From the NCBI GenBank assembly GCA_946800325.1, contig OX326959.1:31410527-31474526 (forward strand): 64,000 nt of DNA, read 5' to 3'. Under the pieces are notes generated by a model that was given only the letters and a program-made list of their open reading frames with translations, ran no database searches and was not told the DNA's origin. This DNA comes from Luzula sylvatica (lineage: Eukaryota > Streptophyta > Magnoliopsida > Poales > Juncaceae). The position numbers were made by a program, and so were the translations under genes. Positions 1 through 11,160 of the stretch are shown here, in pieces. The first letter of the stretch is position 1; each line of letters opens with the position of its first letter.

Positions 1-744
1 TCGAACAACAAATTTCCTTACTGTTTGTGAAATTTGGTGAAAAGTTATGTAGTAACAGATACGATACAAATGATCTAAAAACACGTTATTTGAACTCCTC
101 AAAGCGTTAAAATCTTGTTTTGAATCTAAAAACAAACTTTCTTAGTGTTTGTGAAATTTGGTGAAAAGTTATGTCGTAAAAGATACCATACAGATGATCT
201 AAAAACACGTTATTTGAACTCCTCAAAGCGTTAAAATCTTGTTTTGAATCGAAAAACAAACTTTCTTAGTGTTTGTGAAATTTGGTGAAAAGTTATGTAG
301 TAAAAGATACGATACAATTGATCTAAAAACACGTTATCTGAACTCCTCAAAGCGTTAAAATCTTGTTTTGAATCGAAAAACAAACTTTCTTAGTGTTTGT
401 GAAATTTGGTGAAAAGTTATGTAGTAAAAGATACGATACAAATGATCTAAAAACACGTTATTTGAACTCCTCAAAGCGTTAAAATCTTGTTTTGAATCGA
501 AAAACAAACTTCCTTAGTGTTTGTGAAATTTGCTGAAAAGTTATGTAGTAAAAGATACGATACAAATGATCTAAAAACACGTTATTTGAACTCCTCATAG
601 CGTTAAAATCTTGTTTTGAATCGAAAAACAAACTTCCTTAGTGTTTGTGAAATTTGGTGAAAAGTTATGTAGTAAAAGATACGATACAAATGATCTAAAA
701 ACACGTTATTTGAACTCCTCAAAGCGTTAAAATCTTGTTTTGAA
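1..744 (+). repeat. Block copy matching 4713-5456 (offset 38 monomers)
   Basis: Six monomers in the order A(T13), B(C51, C63, G69), C, D, E, consensus are the same as at 4713. The rare combination T13 in A plus G69 in B occurs at both places, which argues for block duplication and not convergence. The match ends in monomer 745, which has A63 and C71 where 5457 is consensus-like. The block may extend left of the window. Confidence 0.85.
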
Positions 745-868
745 TCGAAAAACAAACTTCCTTAGTGTTTGTGAAATTTGGTGAAAAGTTATGTAGTAAA
801 AGATACAATACAAACGATCTAAAAACACGTTATTTGAACTCCTCAAAGCGTTAAAATCTTGTTTTGAA

Positions 869-1364
869 TCGAACAACAAACTTCCTTACTGTTTGTGAAA
901 TTTGGTGAAAAGTTATGTAGTAACAGATACGATACAAATGACCTAAAAACACGTTATTTGAACTCCTCAAAGCGTTAAAATCTTGTTTTGAATCTAAAAA
1001 CAAACTTTCTTAGTGTTTGTGAAATTTGGTGAAAAGTTATGTCGTAAAAGATACCATACAAATGATCTAAAAACACGTTATTTGAACTCCTCAAAGCGTT
1101 AAAATCTTGTTTTGAATCGAAAAACAAACTTTCTTAGTGTTTGTGAAATTTGGTGAAAAGTTATGTAGTAAAAGATACGATACAATCGATCTAAAAACAC
1201 GTTATCTGAACTCCTCAAAGCGTTAAAATCTTGTTTTGAATCGAAAAACAAACTTTCTTAGTGTTTGTGAAATTTGGTGAAAAGTTATGTAGTAAAAGAT
1301 ACGATACAAATGATCTAAAAACACGTTATTTGAACTCCTCAAAGCGTTAAAATCTTGTTTTGAA
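869..1364 (+). repeat. Block copy matching 11161-11656 (offset 83 monomers)
   Basis: A, B(C51), C and D, where C carries C71 as well as T70 and C90, a combination seen at 1117 and 11409. The copy at 869 continues with E and three consensus-like units before P at 1861. The copy at 11161 passes through a single consensus-like unit to P at 11781, so three monomers differ between them. Confidence 0.82.
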
Positions 1365-1495
1365 TCGAAAAACAAACTTCCTTAGTGTTTGTGAAATTTG
1401 CTGAAAAGTTATGTAGTAAAAGATACGATACAAATGATCTAAAAACACGTTATTTGAACTCCTCATAGCGTTAAAATCTTGTTTTGAATCGAAAA

Positions 1496-1516
1496 ACAAA
1501 CTTCCTTAGTGTTTGT
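1496..1516. other. Dyad 1: 6-bp inverted repeat, 9-nt loop (exemplar)
   Basis: ACAAAC at p8-13 is complementary to GTTTGT at p23-28, separated by nine bases. It is present in nearly every monomer. In T13 copies (for example 1, 4713, 9053) one arm becomes ACAAAT, which reduces a G-C pair to a G-T wobble in single-stranded form. The C21/G21 difference lies in the loop. Whether the dyad is a protein site or a cruciform is inference; a 6-bp arm in AT-rich DNA can also arise by chance. Confidence 0.6.
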
Positions 1517-1545
1517 GAAATTTGGTGAAAAGTTATGTAGTAAAA

Positions 1546-1555
1546 GATACGATAC
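1546..1555 (+). repeat. Internal GATAC direct duplication (exemplar)
   Basis: GATACGATAC at p58-67 is a perfect 5-bp tandem duplication inside the monomer, carried by most copies. B units (C63) and A63 units break the second copy, T58 units alter the first, and C66 changes the second. It is the clearest internal repetition in the monomer; a looser one is GTGAAA at p27-32 and p37-42. Confidence 0.6.
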
Positions 1556-1596
1556 AAATGATCTAAAAACACGTTATTTGAACTCCTCAAAGCGTT

Positions 1597-1620
1597 AAAA
1601 TCTTGTTTTGAATCGAAAAA
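1597..1620. other. Phased A/T-tract cluster at monomer junction (exemplar)
   Basis: AAAA (p109-112), TTTT (p118-121) and AAAAA (p4-8 of the next monomer) have centres about 9 and 10.5 bases apart, close to one helical turn. A-tracts in helical phase are known to curve DNA, so a bend centred on the monomer junction is a reasonable prediction, repeated every 124 bp. The other A-tracts of the monomer are less regularly spaced. Confidence 0.5.
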
Positions 1621-1623
1621 CAA
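1603..1623. other. Dyad 2: 7-bp inverted repeat across the monomer junction (exemplar)
   Basis: TTGTTTT at p115-121 is complementary to AAAACAA at p5-11 of the next monomer, with the 7-nt loop GAATCGA. It recurs at most junctions. Variant A115 (Q units) and variant C6 (A units) each introduce one arm mismatch. Its right arm overlaps the left arm of dyad 1, so the two hairpins cannot form together on one strand. Confidence 0.6.
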
Positions 1624-2108
1624 ACTTCCTTAGTGTTTGTGAAATTTGGTGAAAAGTTATGTAGTAAAAGATACGATACAAATGATCTAAAAACACGTTA
1701 TTTGAACTCCTCAAAGCGTTAAAATCTTGTTTTGAATCGAAAAACAAACTTCCTTAGTGTTTGTGAAATTTGGTGAAAAGTTATGTAGTAAAAGATACGA
1801 TACAAATGATCTAAAAACACGTTATTTGAACTCCTCAAAGCGTTAAAATCTTGTTTTGAATCGAAAAACAAACTTCCTTAGTGTTTGTGAAATTTGGTGA
1901 AAAGTTATGTAGTAAAAGATACGATACAGACGATCTAAAAACACGTTATTTGAACTCCTCAAAGCGTTAAAATCTTGTTTTGAATCGAAAAACAAACTTC
2001 CTTAGTGTTTGTGAAATTCGGTGAAAAGTTATGTAGTAAAAGATACGATACAAATGATCTAAAAACACGTTATTTGAACTCCTCAAAGCGTTAAAATCAT
2101 GTTTTGAA

Positions 2109-3200
2109 TCGAAAAACAAACTTCCTTAGTGTTTGTGAAATTTGGTGAAAAGTTATGTAGTAAAAGATACGATACAAACGATCTAAAATAACGTTATTTG
2201 AACTCCTCAAAGCGTTAAAATCTTGTTTTGAATCTAAAAACAAACTTCCTTACTGTTTGTGAAAGTTGGTGAAAAGTTATGTAGTAAAAGATACGATACA
2301 AACGATCTAAAAACACGTTATTTGAACTCCTCAAAGCGTTAAAATCTTGTTTTGAATCGAACAACAAACTTCCTTACTGTTTGTGAAATTTGGTGTAAAG
2401 TTATGTAGTAAAAGATACGATACAAATGATCTAAAAACACGTTATTTGAACTCCTCAAAGCGTTAAAATCTTGTTTTGAATCGAAAAACAAACTTTCTTA
2501 GTGTTTGTGAAATTTGGTGAAAAGTTATGTAGTAAAAGATACGATACAAACGATCTAAAAACACGTTATTTGAACTCCTCAAAGCGTTAAAATCTTGTTT
2601 TGAATCTAAAAACAAACTTCCTTACTGTTTGTGAAATTTGGTGAAAAGTTATGTAGTAAAAGATACAATACAAACGATCTAAAAACACGTTATTTGAACT
2701 CCTCAAAGCGTTAAAATCTTGTTTTGAATCGAACAACAAACTTCCTTACTGTTTGTGAAATTTGGTGAAAAGTTATGTAGTAACAGATACGATACAAATG
2801 ATCTAAAAACACGTTATTTGAACTCCTCAAAGCGTTAAAATCTTGTTTTGAATCTAAAAACAAACTTTCTTAGTGTTTGTGAAATTTGGTGAAAAGTTAT
2901 GTCGTAAAAGATACCATACAAATGATCTAAAAACACGTTATTTGAACTCCTCAAAGCGTTAAAATCTTGTTTTGAATCGAAAAACAAACTTTCTTAGTGT
3001 TTGTGAAATTTGGTGAAAAGTTATGTAGTAAAAGATACGATACAATTGATCTAAAAACACGTTATCTGAACTCCTCAAAGCGTTAAAATCTTGTTTTGAA
3101 TCGAAAAACAAACTTTCTTAGTGTTTGTGAAATTTGGTGAAAAGTTATGTAGTAAAAGATACGATACAAATGATCTAAAAACACGTTATTTGAACTCCTC
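2109..3200 (+). repeat. Block copy matching 12029-13120 (offset 80 monomers)
   Basis: The first monomer carries the adjacent double change T81 A82 (bases 2189-2190), found in the window only here and at 12109-12110. Then follow S, a C6/C21/T40 unit, a T16/C71 unit, S with A63, and A-B-C-D in the same order. Monomer 2233 has a private G at p33 that the partner lacks. Confidence 0.87.
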
Positions 3201-3348
3201 AAAGCGTTAAAATCTTGTTTTGAATCGAAAAACAAACTTCCTTAGTGTTTGTGAAATTTGCTGAAAAGTTATGTAGTAAAAGATACGATACAAATGATCT
3301 AAAAACACGTTATTTGAACTCCTCATAGCGTTAAAATCTTGTTTTGAA
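2729..3348 (+). repeat. Cassette A-B-C-D-E (exemplar of the recurring monomer order)
   Basis: Five consecutive variants: A at 2729 (C6, C21, C56), B at 2853 (T3, T16, C51, C63), C at 2977 (T16, T70, C90), D at 3101 (T16) and E at 3225 (C37, T102). The order recurs with A at 1, 869, 4713, 17361, 21577, 31373, 32861, 36705, 46377 and 57661. A second version has G54 instead of C51 in B and C71 in D, and lacks E; its A units start at 8309, 10541, 14261, 15625, 18477, 19841, 29389, 34721, 38565, 42037, 44765, 50469, 53197, 56049, 60389 and 63241. The constant order shows the array amplified as multi-monomer blocks rather than as single monomers. Confidence 0.9.
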
Positions 3349-4712
3349 TCGAAAAACAAACTTCCTTAGTGTTTGTGAAATTTGGTGAAAAGTTATGTAG
3401 TAAAAGATACGATACAAATGATCTAAAAACACGTTATTTGAACTCCTCAAAGCGTTAAAATCTTGTTTTGAATCGAAAAACAAACTTCCTTAGTGTTTGT
3501 GAAATTTGGTGAAAAGTTATGTAGTAAAAGATACGATACAAATGATCTAAAAACACGTTATTTGAACTCCTCAAAGCGTTAAAATCTTGTTTTGAATCGA
3601 AAAACAAACTTCCTTAGTGTTTGTGAAATTTGGTGAAAAGTTATGTAGTAAAAGATACGATACAAATGATCTAAAAACACGTTATTTGAACTCCTCAAAG
3701 CGTTAAAATCTTGTTTTGAATCGAAAAACAAACTTCCTTAGTGTTTGTGAAATTTGGTGAAAAGTTATGTAGTAAAAGATACGATACAAATGATCTAAAA
3801 ACACGTTATTTGAACTCCTCAAAGCGTTAAAATCTTGTTTTGAATCGAAAAACAAACTTCCTTAGTGTTTGTGAAATTCGGTGAAAAGTTATGTAGTAAA
3901 AGATACGATACAGACGATCTAAAAACACGTTATTTGAACTCCTCAAAGCGTTAAAATCTTGTTTTGAATCGAAAAACAAACTTCCTTAGTGTTTGTGAAA
4001 TTCGGTGAAAAGTTATGTAGTAAAAGATACGATACAAATGATCTAAAAACACGTTATTTGAACTCCTCAAAGCGTTAAAATCATGTTTTGAATCGAAAAA
4101 CAAACTTCCTTAGTGTTTGTGAAATTTGGTGAAAAGTTATGTAGTAAAAGATACGATACAAACGATCTAAAAACACGTTATTTGAACTCCTCAAAGCGTT
4201 AAAATCTTGTTTTGAATCTAAAAACAAACTTCCTTACTGTTTGTGAAATTTGGTGAAAAGTTATGTAGTAAAAGATACGATACAAACGATCTAAAAACAC
4301 GTTATTTGAACTCCTCAAAGCGTTAAAATCTTGTTTTGAATCGAACAACAAACTTCCTTACTGTTTGTGAAATTTGGTGTAAAGTTATGTAGTAAAAGAT
4401 ACGATACAAACGATCTAAAAACACGTTATTTGAACTCCTCAAAGCGTTAAAATCTTGTTTTGAATCTAAAAACAAACTTCCTTACTGTTTGTGAAATTTG
4501 GTGAAAAGTTATGTAGTAAAAGATACGATACAAACGATCTAAAAACACGTTATTTGAACTCCTCAAAGCGTTAAAATCTTGTTTTGAATCTAAAAACAAA
4601 CTTCCTTACTGTTTGTGAAATTTGGTGAAAAGTTATGTAGTAAAAGATACAATACAAACGATCTAAAAACACGTTATTTGAACTCCTCAAAGCGTTAAAA
4701 TCTTGTTTTGAA

Positions 4713-5456
4713 TCGAACAACAAATTTCCTTACTGTTTGTGAAATTTGGTGAAAAGTTATGTAGTAACAGATACGATACAAATGATCTAAAAACACGTTA
4801 TTTGAACTCCTCAAAGCGTTAAAATCTTGTTTTGAATCTAAAAACAAACTTTCTTAGTGTTTGTGAAATTTGGTGAAAAGTTATGTCGTAAAAGATACCA
4901 TACAGATGATCTAAAAACACGTTATTTGAACTCCTCAAAGCGTTAAAATCTTGTTTTGAATCGAAAAACAAACTTTCTTAGTGTTTGTGAAATTTGGTGA
5001 AAAGTTATGTAGTAAAAGATACGATACAATTGATCTAAAAACACGTTATCTGAACTCCTCAAAGCGTTAAAATCTTGTTTTGAATCGAAAAACAAACTTT
5101 CTTAGTGTTTGTGAAATTTGGTGAAAAGTTATGTAGTAAAAGATACGATACAAATGATCTAAAAACACGTTATTTGAACTCCTCAAAGCGTTAAAATCTT
5201 GTTTTGAATCGAAAAACAAACTTCCTTAGTGTTTGTGAAATTTGCTGAAAAGTTATGTAGTAAAAGATACGATACAAATGATCTAAAAACACGTTATTTG
5301 AACTCCTCATAGCGTTAAAATCTTGTTTTGAATCGAAAAACAAACTTCCTTAGTGTTTGTGAAATTTGGTGAAAAGTTATGTAGTAAAAGATACGATACA
5401 AATGATCTAAAAACACGTTATTTGAACTCCTCAAAGCGTTAAAATCTTGTTTTGAA
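4713..5456 (+). repeat. Block copy matching 1-744 (offset 38 monomers)
   Basis: Partner of the block at the left edge of the window, sharing A with T13 and B with G69. This copy also lies inside the larger block 4093-8432, whose relative at 20957-25296 lacks G69 in B. G69 therefore probably arose or was lost after those two blocks separated. Confidence 0.85.
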
Positions 5457-6944
5457 TCGAAAAACAAACTTCCTTAGTGTTTGTGAAATTTGGTGAAAAG
5501 TTATGTAGTAAAAGATACGATACAAATGATCTAAAAACACGTTATTTGAACTCCTCAAAGCGTTAAAATCTTGTTTTGAATCGAAAAACAAACTTCCTTA
5601 GTGTTTGTGAAATTTGGTGAAAAGTTATGTAGTAAAAGATACGATACAAATGATCTAAAAACACGTTATTTGAACTCCTCAAAGCGTTAAAATCTTGTTT
5701 TGAATCGACAAACAAACTTCCTTAGTGTTTGTGAAATTTGGTGAAAAGTTATGTAGTAAAAGATACGATACAGACGATCTAAAAACACGTTATTTGAACT
5801 CCTCAAAGCGTTAAAATCTTGTTTTGAATCGAAAAACAAACTTCCTTAGTGTTTGTGAAATTCGGTGAAAAGTTATGTAGTAAAAGATACGATACAAATG
5901 ATCTAAAAACACGTTATTTGAACTCCTCAAAGCGTTAAAATCATGTTTTGAATCGAAAAACAAACTTCCTTAGTGTTTGTGAAATTTGGTGAAAAGTTAT
6001 GTAGTAAAAGATACGATACAAACGATCTAAAAACACGTTATTTGAACTCCTCAAAGCGTTAAAATCTTGTTTTGAATCTAAAAACAAACTTCCTTACTGT
6101 TTGTGAAATTTGGTGAAAAGTTATGTAGTAAAAGATACGATACAAACGATCTAAAAACACGTTATTTGAACTCCTCAAAGCGTTAAAATCTTGTTTTGAA
6201 TCGAACAACAAACTTCCTTACTGTTTGTGAAATTTGGTGTAAAGTTATGTAGTAAAAGATACGATACAAATGATCTAAAAACACGTTATTTGAACTCCTC
6301 AAAGCGTTAAAATCTTGTTTTGAATCGAAAAACAAACTTTCTTAGTGTTTGTGAAATTTGGTGAAAAGTTATGTAGTAAAAGATACGATACAAATGATCT
6401 AAAAACACGTTATTTGAACTCCTCAAAGCGTTAAAATCTTGTTTTGAATCGAAAAACAAACTTCCTTAGTGTTTGTGAAATTTGGTGAAAAGTTATGTAG
6501 TAAAAGATACGATACAAATGATCTAAAAACACGTTATTTGAACTCCTCAAAGCGTTAAAATCTTGTTTTGAATCGAAAAACAAACTTCCTTAGTGTTTGT
6601 GAAATTTGGTGAAAAGTTATGTAGTAAAAGATACGATACAGATGATCTAAAAACACGTTATTTGAACTCCTCAAAGCGTTAAAATCTTGTTTTGAATCGA
6701 AAAACAAACTTCCTTAGTGTTTGTGAAATTCGGTGAAAAGTTATGTAGTAAAAGATACGATACAAATGATCTAAAAACACGTTATTTGAACTCCTCAAAG
6801 CGTTAAAATCATGTTTTGAATCGAAAAACAAACTTCCTTAGTGTTTGTGAAATTTGGTGAAAAGTTATGTAGTAAAAGATACGATACAAACGATCTAAAA
6901 ACACGTTATTTGAACTCCTCAAAGCGTTAAAATCTTGTTTTGAA

Positions 6945-7564
6945 TCTAAAAACAAACTTCCTTACTGTTTGTGAAATTTGGTGAAAAGTTATGTAGTAAA
7001 AGATACGATACAAATGATCTCAAAACACGTTATTTGAACTCCTCAAAGCGTTAAAATCTTGTTTTGAATCGAAAAACAAACTTCCTTACTGTTTGTGAAA
7101 TTTGGTGAAAAGTTATGTAGTAACAGATACGATACAAAAGATCTAAAAACACGTTATTTGAACTCATCAAAGCGTTAAAATCTTGTTTTGAATCGAAAAA
7201 CAAACTTTCTTAGTGTTTGTGAAATTTGGTGAAAAGTTATGTTGTAAAAGATACGATACAAACGATCTAAAAACACGTTATTTGAACTCCTCAAAGCGTT
7301 AAAATCTTGTTTTGAATCGAAAAACAAACTTTCTTAGTGTTTGTGAAATTTGTTGAAAAGTTATGTTGTAAAAGATACGATACAAACGATATAAAAACAC
7401 GTTATTTGAACTCCTCAAAGCGTTAAAATCTTGTTTTGAATCGAAAAACAAACTTTCTTAGTGTTTGTGAAATTTGGTGAAAAGTTATGTAGTAAAATAT
7501 ACGATACAAATGATCTAAAAACACGTTATTTGAACTCCTCAAAGCGTTAAAATCTTGTTTTGAA
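6945..7564 (+). repeat. Alternative cassette with A2 unit (exemplar)
   Basis: In order: an S-like unit at 6945 with C77 (T3, C21), A2 at 7069 (C21, C56, A71, A98, but no C6), 7193 (T16, T51, C71), 7317 (T16, T37, T51, C71, A75) and 7441 (T16, T58). A2 recurs at 23933, 26041, 28149, 33853, 37697, 41169 and 52329. In the last four the following unit also has C66, and the T58 unit is absent. A2 shares C21 and C56 with A, so the two probably have a common ancestor. Confidence 0.88.
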
Positions 7565-7812
7565 TCGAAAAACAAACTTCCTTAGTGTTTGTGAAATTTG
7601 GTGAAAAGTTATGTAGTAAAAGATACGATACAAATGATCTAAAAACACGTTATTTGAACTCCTCAAAGCGTTAAAATCTTGTTTTGAATCGAAAAACAAA
7701 CTTCCTTAGTGTTTGTGAAATTTGGTGAAAAGTTATGTAGTAAAAGATACGATACAAACGATCTAAAAACACGTTATTTGAACTCCTCAAAGCGTTAAAA
7801 TCTTGTTTTGAA

Positions 7813-8308
7813 TCGAAAAACAAACTTCCTTAGTGTTTGTGAAATTTGGTGAAAAGTTATGTAGTAAAAGATACGATACAGACGATCTAAAAACACGTTA
7901 TTTGAACTCCTCAAAGCGTTAAAATCTTGTTTTGAATCGAAAAACAAACTTCCTTAGTGTTTGTGAAATTCGGTGAAAAGTTATGTAGTAAAAGATACGA
8001 TACAAATGATCTAAAAACACGTTATTTGAACTCCTCAAAGCGTTAAAATCATGTTTTGAATCGAAAAACAAACTTCCTTAGTGTTTGTGAAATTTGGTGA
8101 AAAGTTATGTAGTAAAAGATACGATACAAACGATCTAAAAACACGTTATTTGAACTCCTCAAAGCGTTAAAATCTTGTTTTGAATCTAAAAACGAACTTC
8201 CTTACTGTTTGTGAAATTTGGTGAAAAGTTATGTAGTAAAAGATACGATACAAACGATCTAAAAACACGTTATTTGAACTCCTCAAAGCGTTAAAATCTT
8301 GTTTTGAA
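7813..8308 (+). repeat. Cassette P-Q-R-S preceding A units (exemplar)
   Basis: Four variants in order: P at 7813 (G69, C71), Q at 7937 (C35 and A115 in the same monomer), R at 8061 (C71) and S at 8185 (T3, C21, C71), followed by A at 8309. This order leads into most A units, for example at 10541, 14261, 15625, 19841, 42037, 53197 and 63241. Q is a good landmark because C35 and A115 nearly always travel together. Exceptions: Q at 16617 and 20833 lacks C35 and carries G69 with A115, and monomers 3845, 32365 and 36209 have C35 without A115. This S copy carries a private G in its p11 region, at about 8194. Confidence 0.88.
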
Positions 8309-8804
8309 TCGAACAACAAACTTCCTTACTGTTTGTGAAATTTGGTGAAAAGTTATGTAGTAACAGATACGATACAAATGATCTAAAAACACGTTATTTG
8401 AACTCCTCAAAGCGTTAAAATCTTGTTTTGAATCTAAAAACAAACTTTCTTAGTGTTTGTGAAATTTGGTGAAAAGTTATGTAGTGAAAGATACCATACA
8501 AATGATCTAAAAACACGTTATTTGAACTCCTCAAAGCGTTAAAATCTTGTTTTGAATCGAAAAACAAACTTTCTTAGTGTTTGTGAAATTTGGTGAAAAG
8601 TTATGTAGTAAAACATACGATACAATTGATCTAAAAACACGTTATCTGAACTCCTCAAAGCGTTAAAATCTTGTTTTGAATCGAAAAACAAACTTTCTTA
8701 GTGTTTGTGAAATTTGGTGAAAAGTTATGTAGTAAAAGATACGATACAAACGATCTAAAAACACGTTATTTGAACTCCTCAAAGCGTTAAAATCTTGTTT
8801 TGAA

Positions 8805-9176
8805 TCGAAAAACAAACTTTCATAGTGTTTGTGAAATTTGGTGAAAAGTTATGTTGTAAAAGATACGATACAAACGATCTAAAAACACGTTATTTGAACT
8901 CCTCAAAGCGTTAAAATCTTGTTTTGAATCGAAAAACAAACTTTCATAGTGTTTGTGAAATTTGTTGAAAAGTTATGTTGTAAAAGATACGATACAAACG
9001 ATCTAAAAACACGTTATTTGAACTCCTCAAAGCGTTAAAATCTTGTTTTGAATCGAAAAACAAATTTCCTTAGTGTTTGTGAAATTTGGTGTAAAGTTAT
9101 GTAGTAAAAGATACGATACAAATGATCTAAAAACACGTTATTTGAACTCCTCAAAGCGTTAAAATCTTGTTTTGAA
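8805..9176 (+). repeat. A18 pair plus T13/T40 unit (exemplar cassette)
   Basis: Monomer 8805 has T16, A18, T51 and C71; 8929 adds T37; 9053 has T13 and T40. The A18 pair follows the A-B(G54)-C-D(C71) run and recurs near 16105, 20321, 29885, 42533, 45253, 50957, 53693, 56537, 60877 and 63737. In some blocks only the first member is kept (14757, 18973, 35217, 39061). The window ends at the start of the T13 unit of the last such cassette. Confidence 0.85.
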
Positions 9177-11160
9177 TCGAAAAACAAACTTTCTTAGTGT
9201 TTGTGAAATTTGGTGAAAAGTTATGTAGTAAAAGATACGATACAAATGATCTAAAAACACGTTATTTGAACTCCTCAAAGCGTTAAAATCTTGTTTTGAA
9301 TCGAAAAACAAACTTCCTTAGTGTTTGTGAAATTTGGTGAAAAGTTATGTAGTAAAAGATACGATACAAATGATCTAAAAACACGTTATTTGAACTCCTC
9401 AAAGCGTTAAAATCTTGTTTTGAATCGAAAAACAAACTTCCTTAGTGTTTGTGAAATTTGGTGAAAAGTTATGTAGTAAAAGATACGATACAGACGATCT
9501 AAAAACACGTTATTTGAACTCCTCAAAGCGTTAAAATCTTGTTTTGAATCGAAAAACAAACTTCCTTAGTGTTTGTGAAATTCGGTGAAAAGTTATGTAG
9601 TAAAAGATACGATACAAATTATCTAAAAACACGTTATTTGAACTCCTCAAAGCGTTAAAATCATGTTTTGAATCGAAAAACAAACTTCCTTAGTGTTTGT
9701 GAAATTTGGTGAAAAGTTATGTAGTAAAAGATACGATACAAACGATCTAAAAACACGTTATTTGAACTCCACAAAGCGTTAAAATCTTGTTTTGAATCTA
9801 AAAACAAACTTCCTTACTGTTTGTGAAATTTGGTGAAAAGTTATGTAGTAAAAGATACGATACAAACGATCTAAAAATACGTTATTTGAACTCCTCAAAG
9901 CGTTAAAATCTTGTTTTGAATCGAAAAACAAACTTCCTTAGTGTTTGTGAAATTTGGTGAAAAGTTATGTAGTAAAAGATACGATACAGACGATCTAAAA
10001 ACACGTTATTTGAACTCCTCAAAGCGTTAAAATCTTGTTTTGAATCGAAAAACAAACTTCCTTAGTGTTTGTGAAATTTGGTGAAAAGTTATGTAGTAAA
10101 AGATACGATACAGACGATCTAAAAACACGTTATTTGAACTCCTCAAAGCGTTAAAATCTTGTTTTGAATCGAAAAACAAACTTCCTTAGTGTTTGTGAAA
10201 TTCGGTGAAAAGTTATGTAGTAAAAGATACGATACAAATGATCTAAAAACACGTTATTTGAACTCCTCAAAGCGTTAAAATCATGTTTTGAATCGAAAAA
10301 CAAACTTCCTTAGTGTTTGTGAAATTTGGTGAAAAGTTATGTAGTAAAAGATACGATACAAACGATCTAAAAACACGTTATTTGAACTCCTCAAAGCGTT
10401 AAAATCTTGTTTTGAATCTAAAAACAAACTTCCTTACTGTTTGTGAAATTTGGTGAAAAGTTATGTAGTAAAAGATACGATACAAACGATCTAAAAACAC
10501 ATTATTTGAACTCCTCAAAGCGTTAAAATCTTGTTTTGAATCGAACAACAAACTTCCTTACTGTTTGTGAAATTTGGTGAAAAGTTATGTAGTAACAGAT
10601 ACGATACAAATGATCTAAAAACACGTTATTTGAACTCCTCAAAGGGTTAAAATCTTGTTTTGAATCTAAAAACAAACTTTCTTAGTGTTTGTGAAATTTG
10701 GTGAAAAGTTATGTAGTGAAAGATACCATACAAATGATCTAAAAACACGTTATTTGAACTCCTCAAAGCGTTAAAATCTTGTTTTGAATCGAAAAACAAA
10801 CTTTCTTAGTGTTTGTGAAATTTGGTGAAAAGTTATGTAGTAAAAGATACGATACAATTGATCTAAAAACACGTTATCTGAACTCCTCAAAGCGTTAAAA
10901 TCTTGTTTTGAATCGAAAAACAAACTTTCTTAGTGTTTGTGAAATTTGGTGAAAAGTTATGTAGTAAAAGATACGATACAAACGATCTAAAAACACGTTA
11001 TTTGAACTCCTCAAAGCGTTAAAATCTTGTTTTGAATCTAAAAACAAACTTCCTTACTGTTTGTGAAATTTGGTGAAAAGTTATGTAGTAAAAGATACAA
11101 TACAAACGATCTAAAAACACGTTATTTGAACTCCTCAAAGCGTTAAAATCTTGTTTTGAA

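Larger units (their letters stand above)
1489..1612 (+). repeat. Reference consensus-like monomer (124 bp)
   Basis: This copy carries the majority base at every diagnostic position and serves as the reference for p1-p124. It has 36 G/C of 124. A-tracts lie at p4-8, p40-43, p54-57, p77-81 and p109-112, and a T-tract at p118-121. CpG sites are at p2-3, p62-63, p84-85 and p105-106, with a fifth at p71-72 in copies carrying C71. The most variable site is p71 (T, C or rarely A). Other recurrent variant sites are p3, 6, 13, 16, 21, 35, 37, 51, 54, 56, 63, 69, 70, 90, 102 and 115. Adjacent monomers 1613 and 1737 are the same type. Confidence 0.95.
4093..8432 (+). repeat. 4.3-kb block matching 20957-25296 (offset 136 monomers)
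   Basis: About 35 monomers agree in order with 20957-25296, shifted by 16,864 bp. Shared landmarks include A(T13) at 4713/21577, the C6/T40 unit at 6201/23065, the C77 unit at 6945/23809, A2 at 7069/23933 and T58 at 7498/24362. Private changes here include a C near 5710. The left limit is monomer 3969, which has C35 and T71 where 20833 has G69 and C71. The right limit is monomer 8433 (B with G54), where the partner has a plain T16 unit. Confidence 0.87.
6257..9920 (+). repeat. 3.66-kb block matching 27337-31000 (offset 170 monomers)
   Basis: It covers the T16 and consensus units, S(C77)-A2-T51-T37-T58, P-Q-R-S, A-B(G54)-C-D(C71), both A18 units, the T13/T40 unit and a final R with A99 (9771 and 30851). 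A99 occurs only in these two places. Private differences include C58 in monomer 8557 here and C56 at 28824 in the partner. The block overlaps the 136-monomer match, so this region is related to two separate places downstream. Confidence 0.87.

Noticed and set aside
1489..1612. CENP-B box-like motif (TTCG in Q units with C35, followed by GTGAAAAG)
   Set aside because: The required downstream A and CGGG core bases are absent, and the TTCG is a minority variant.
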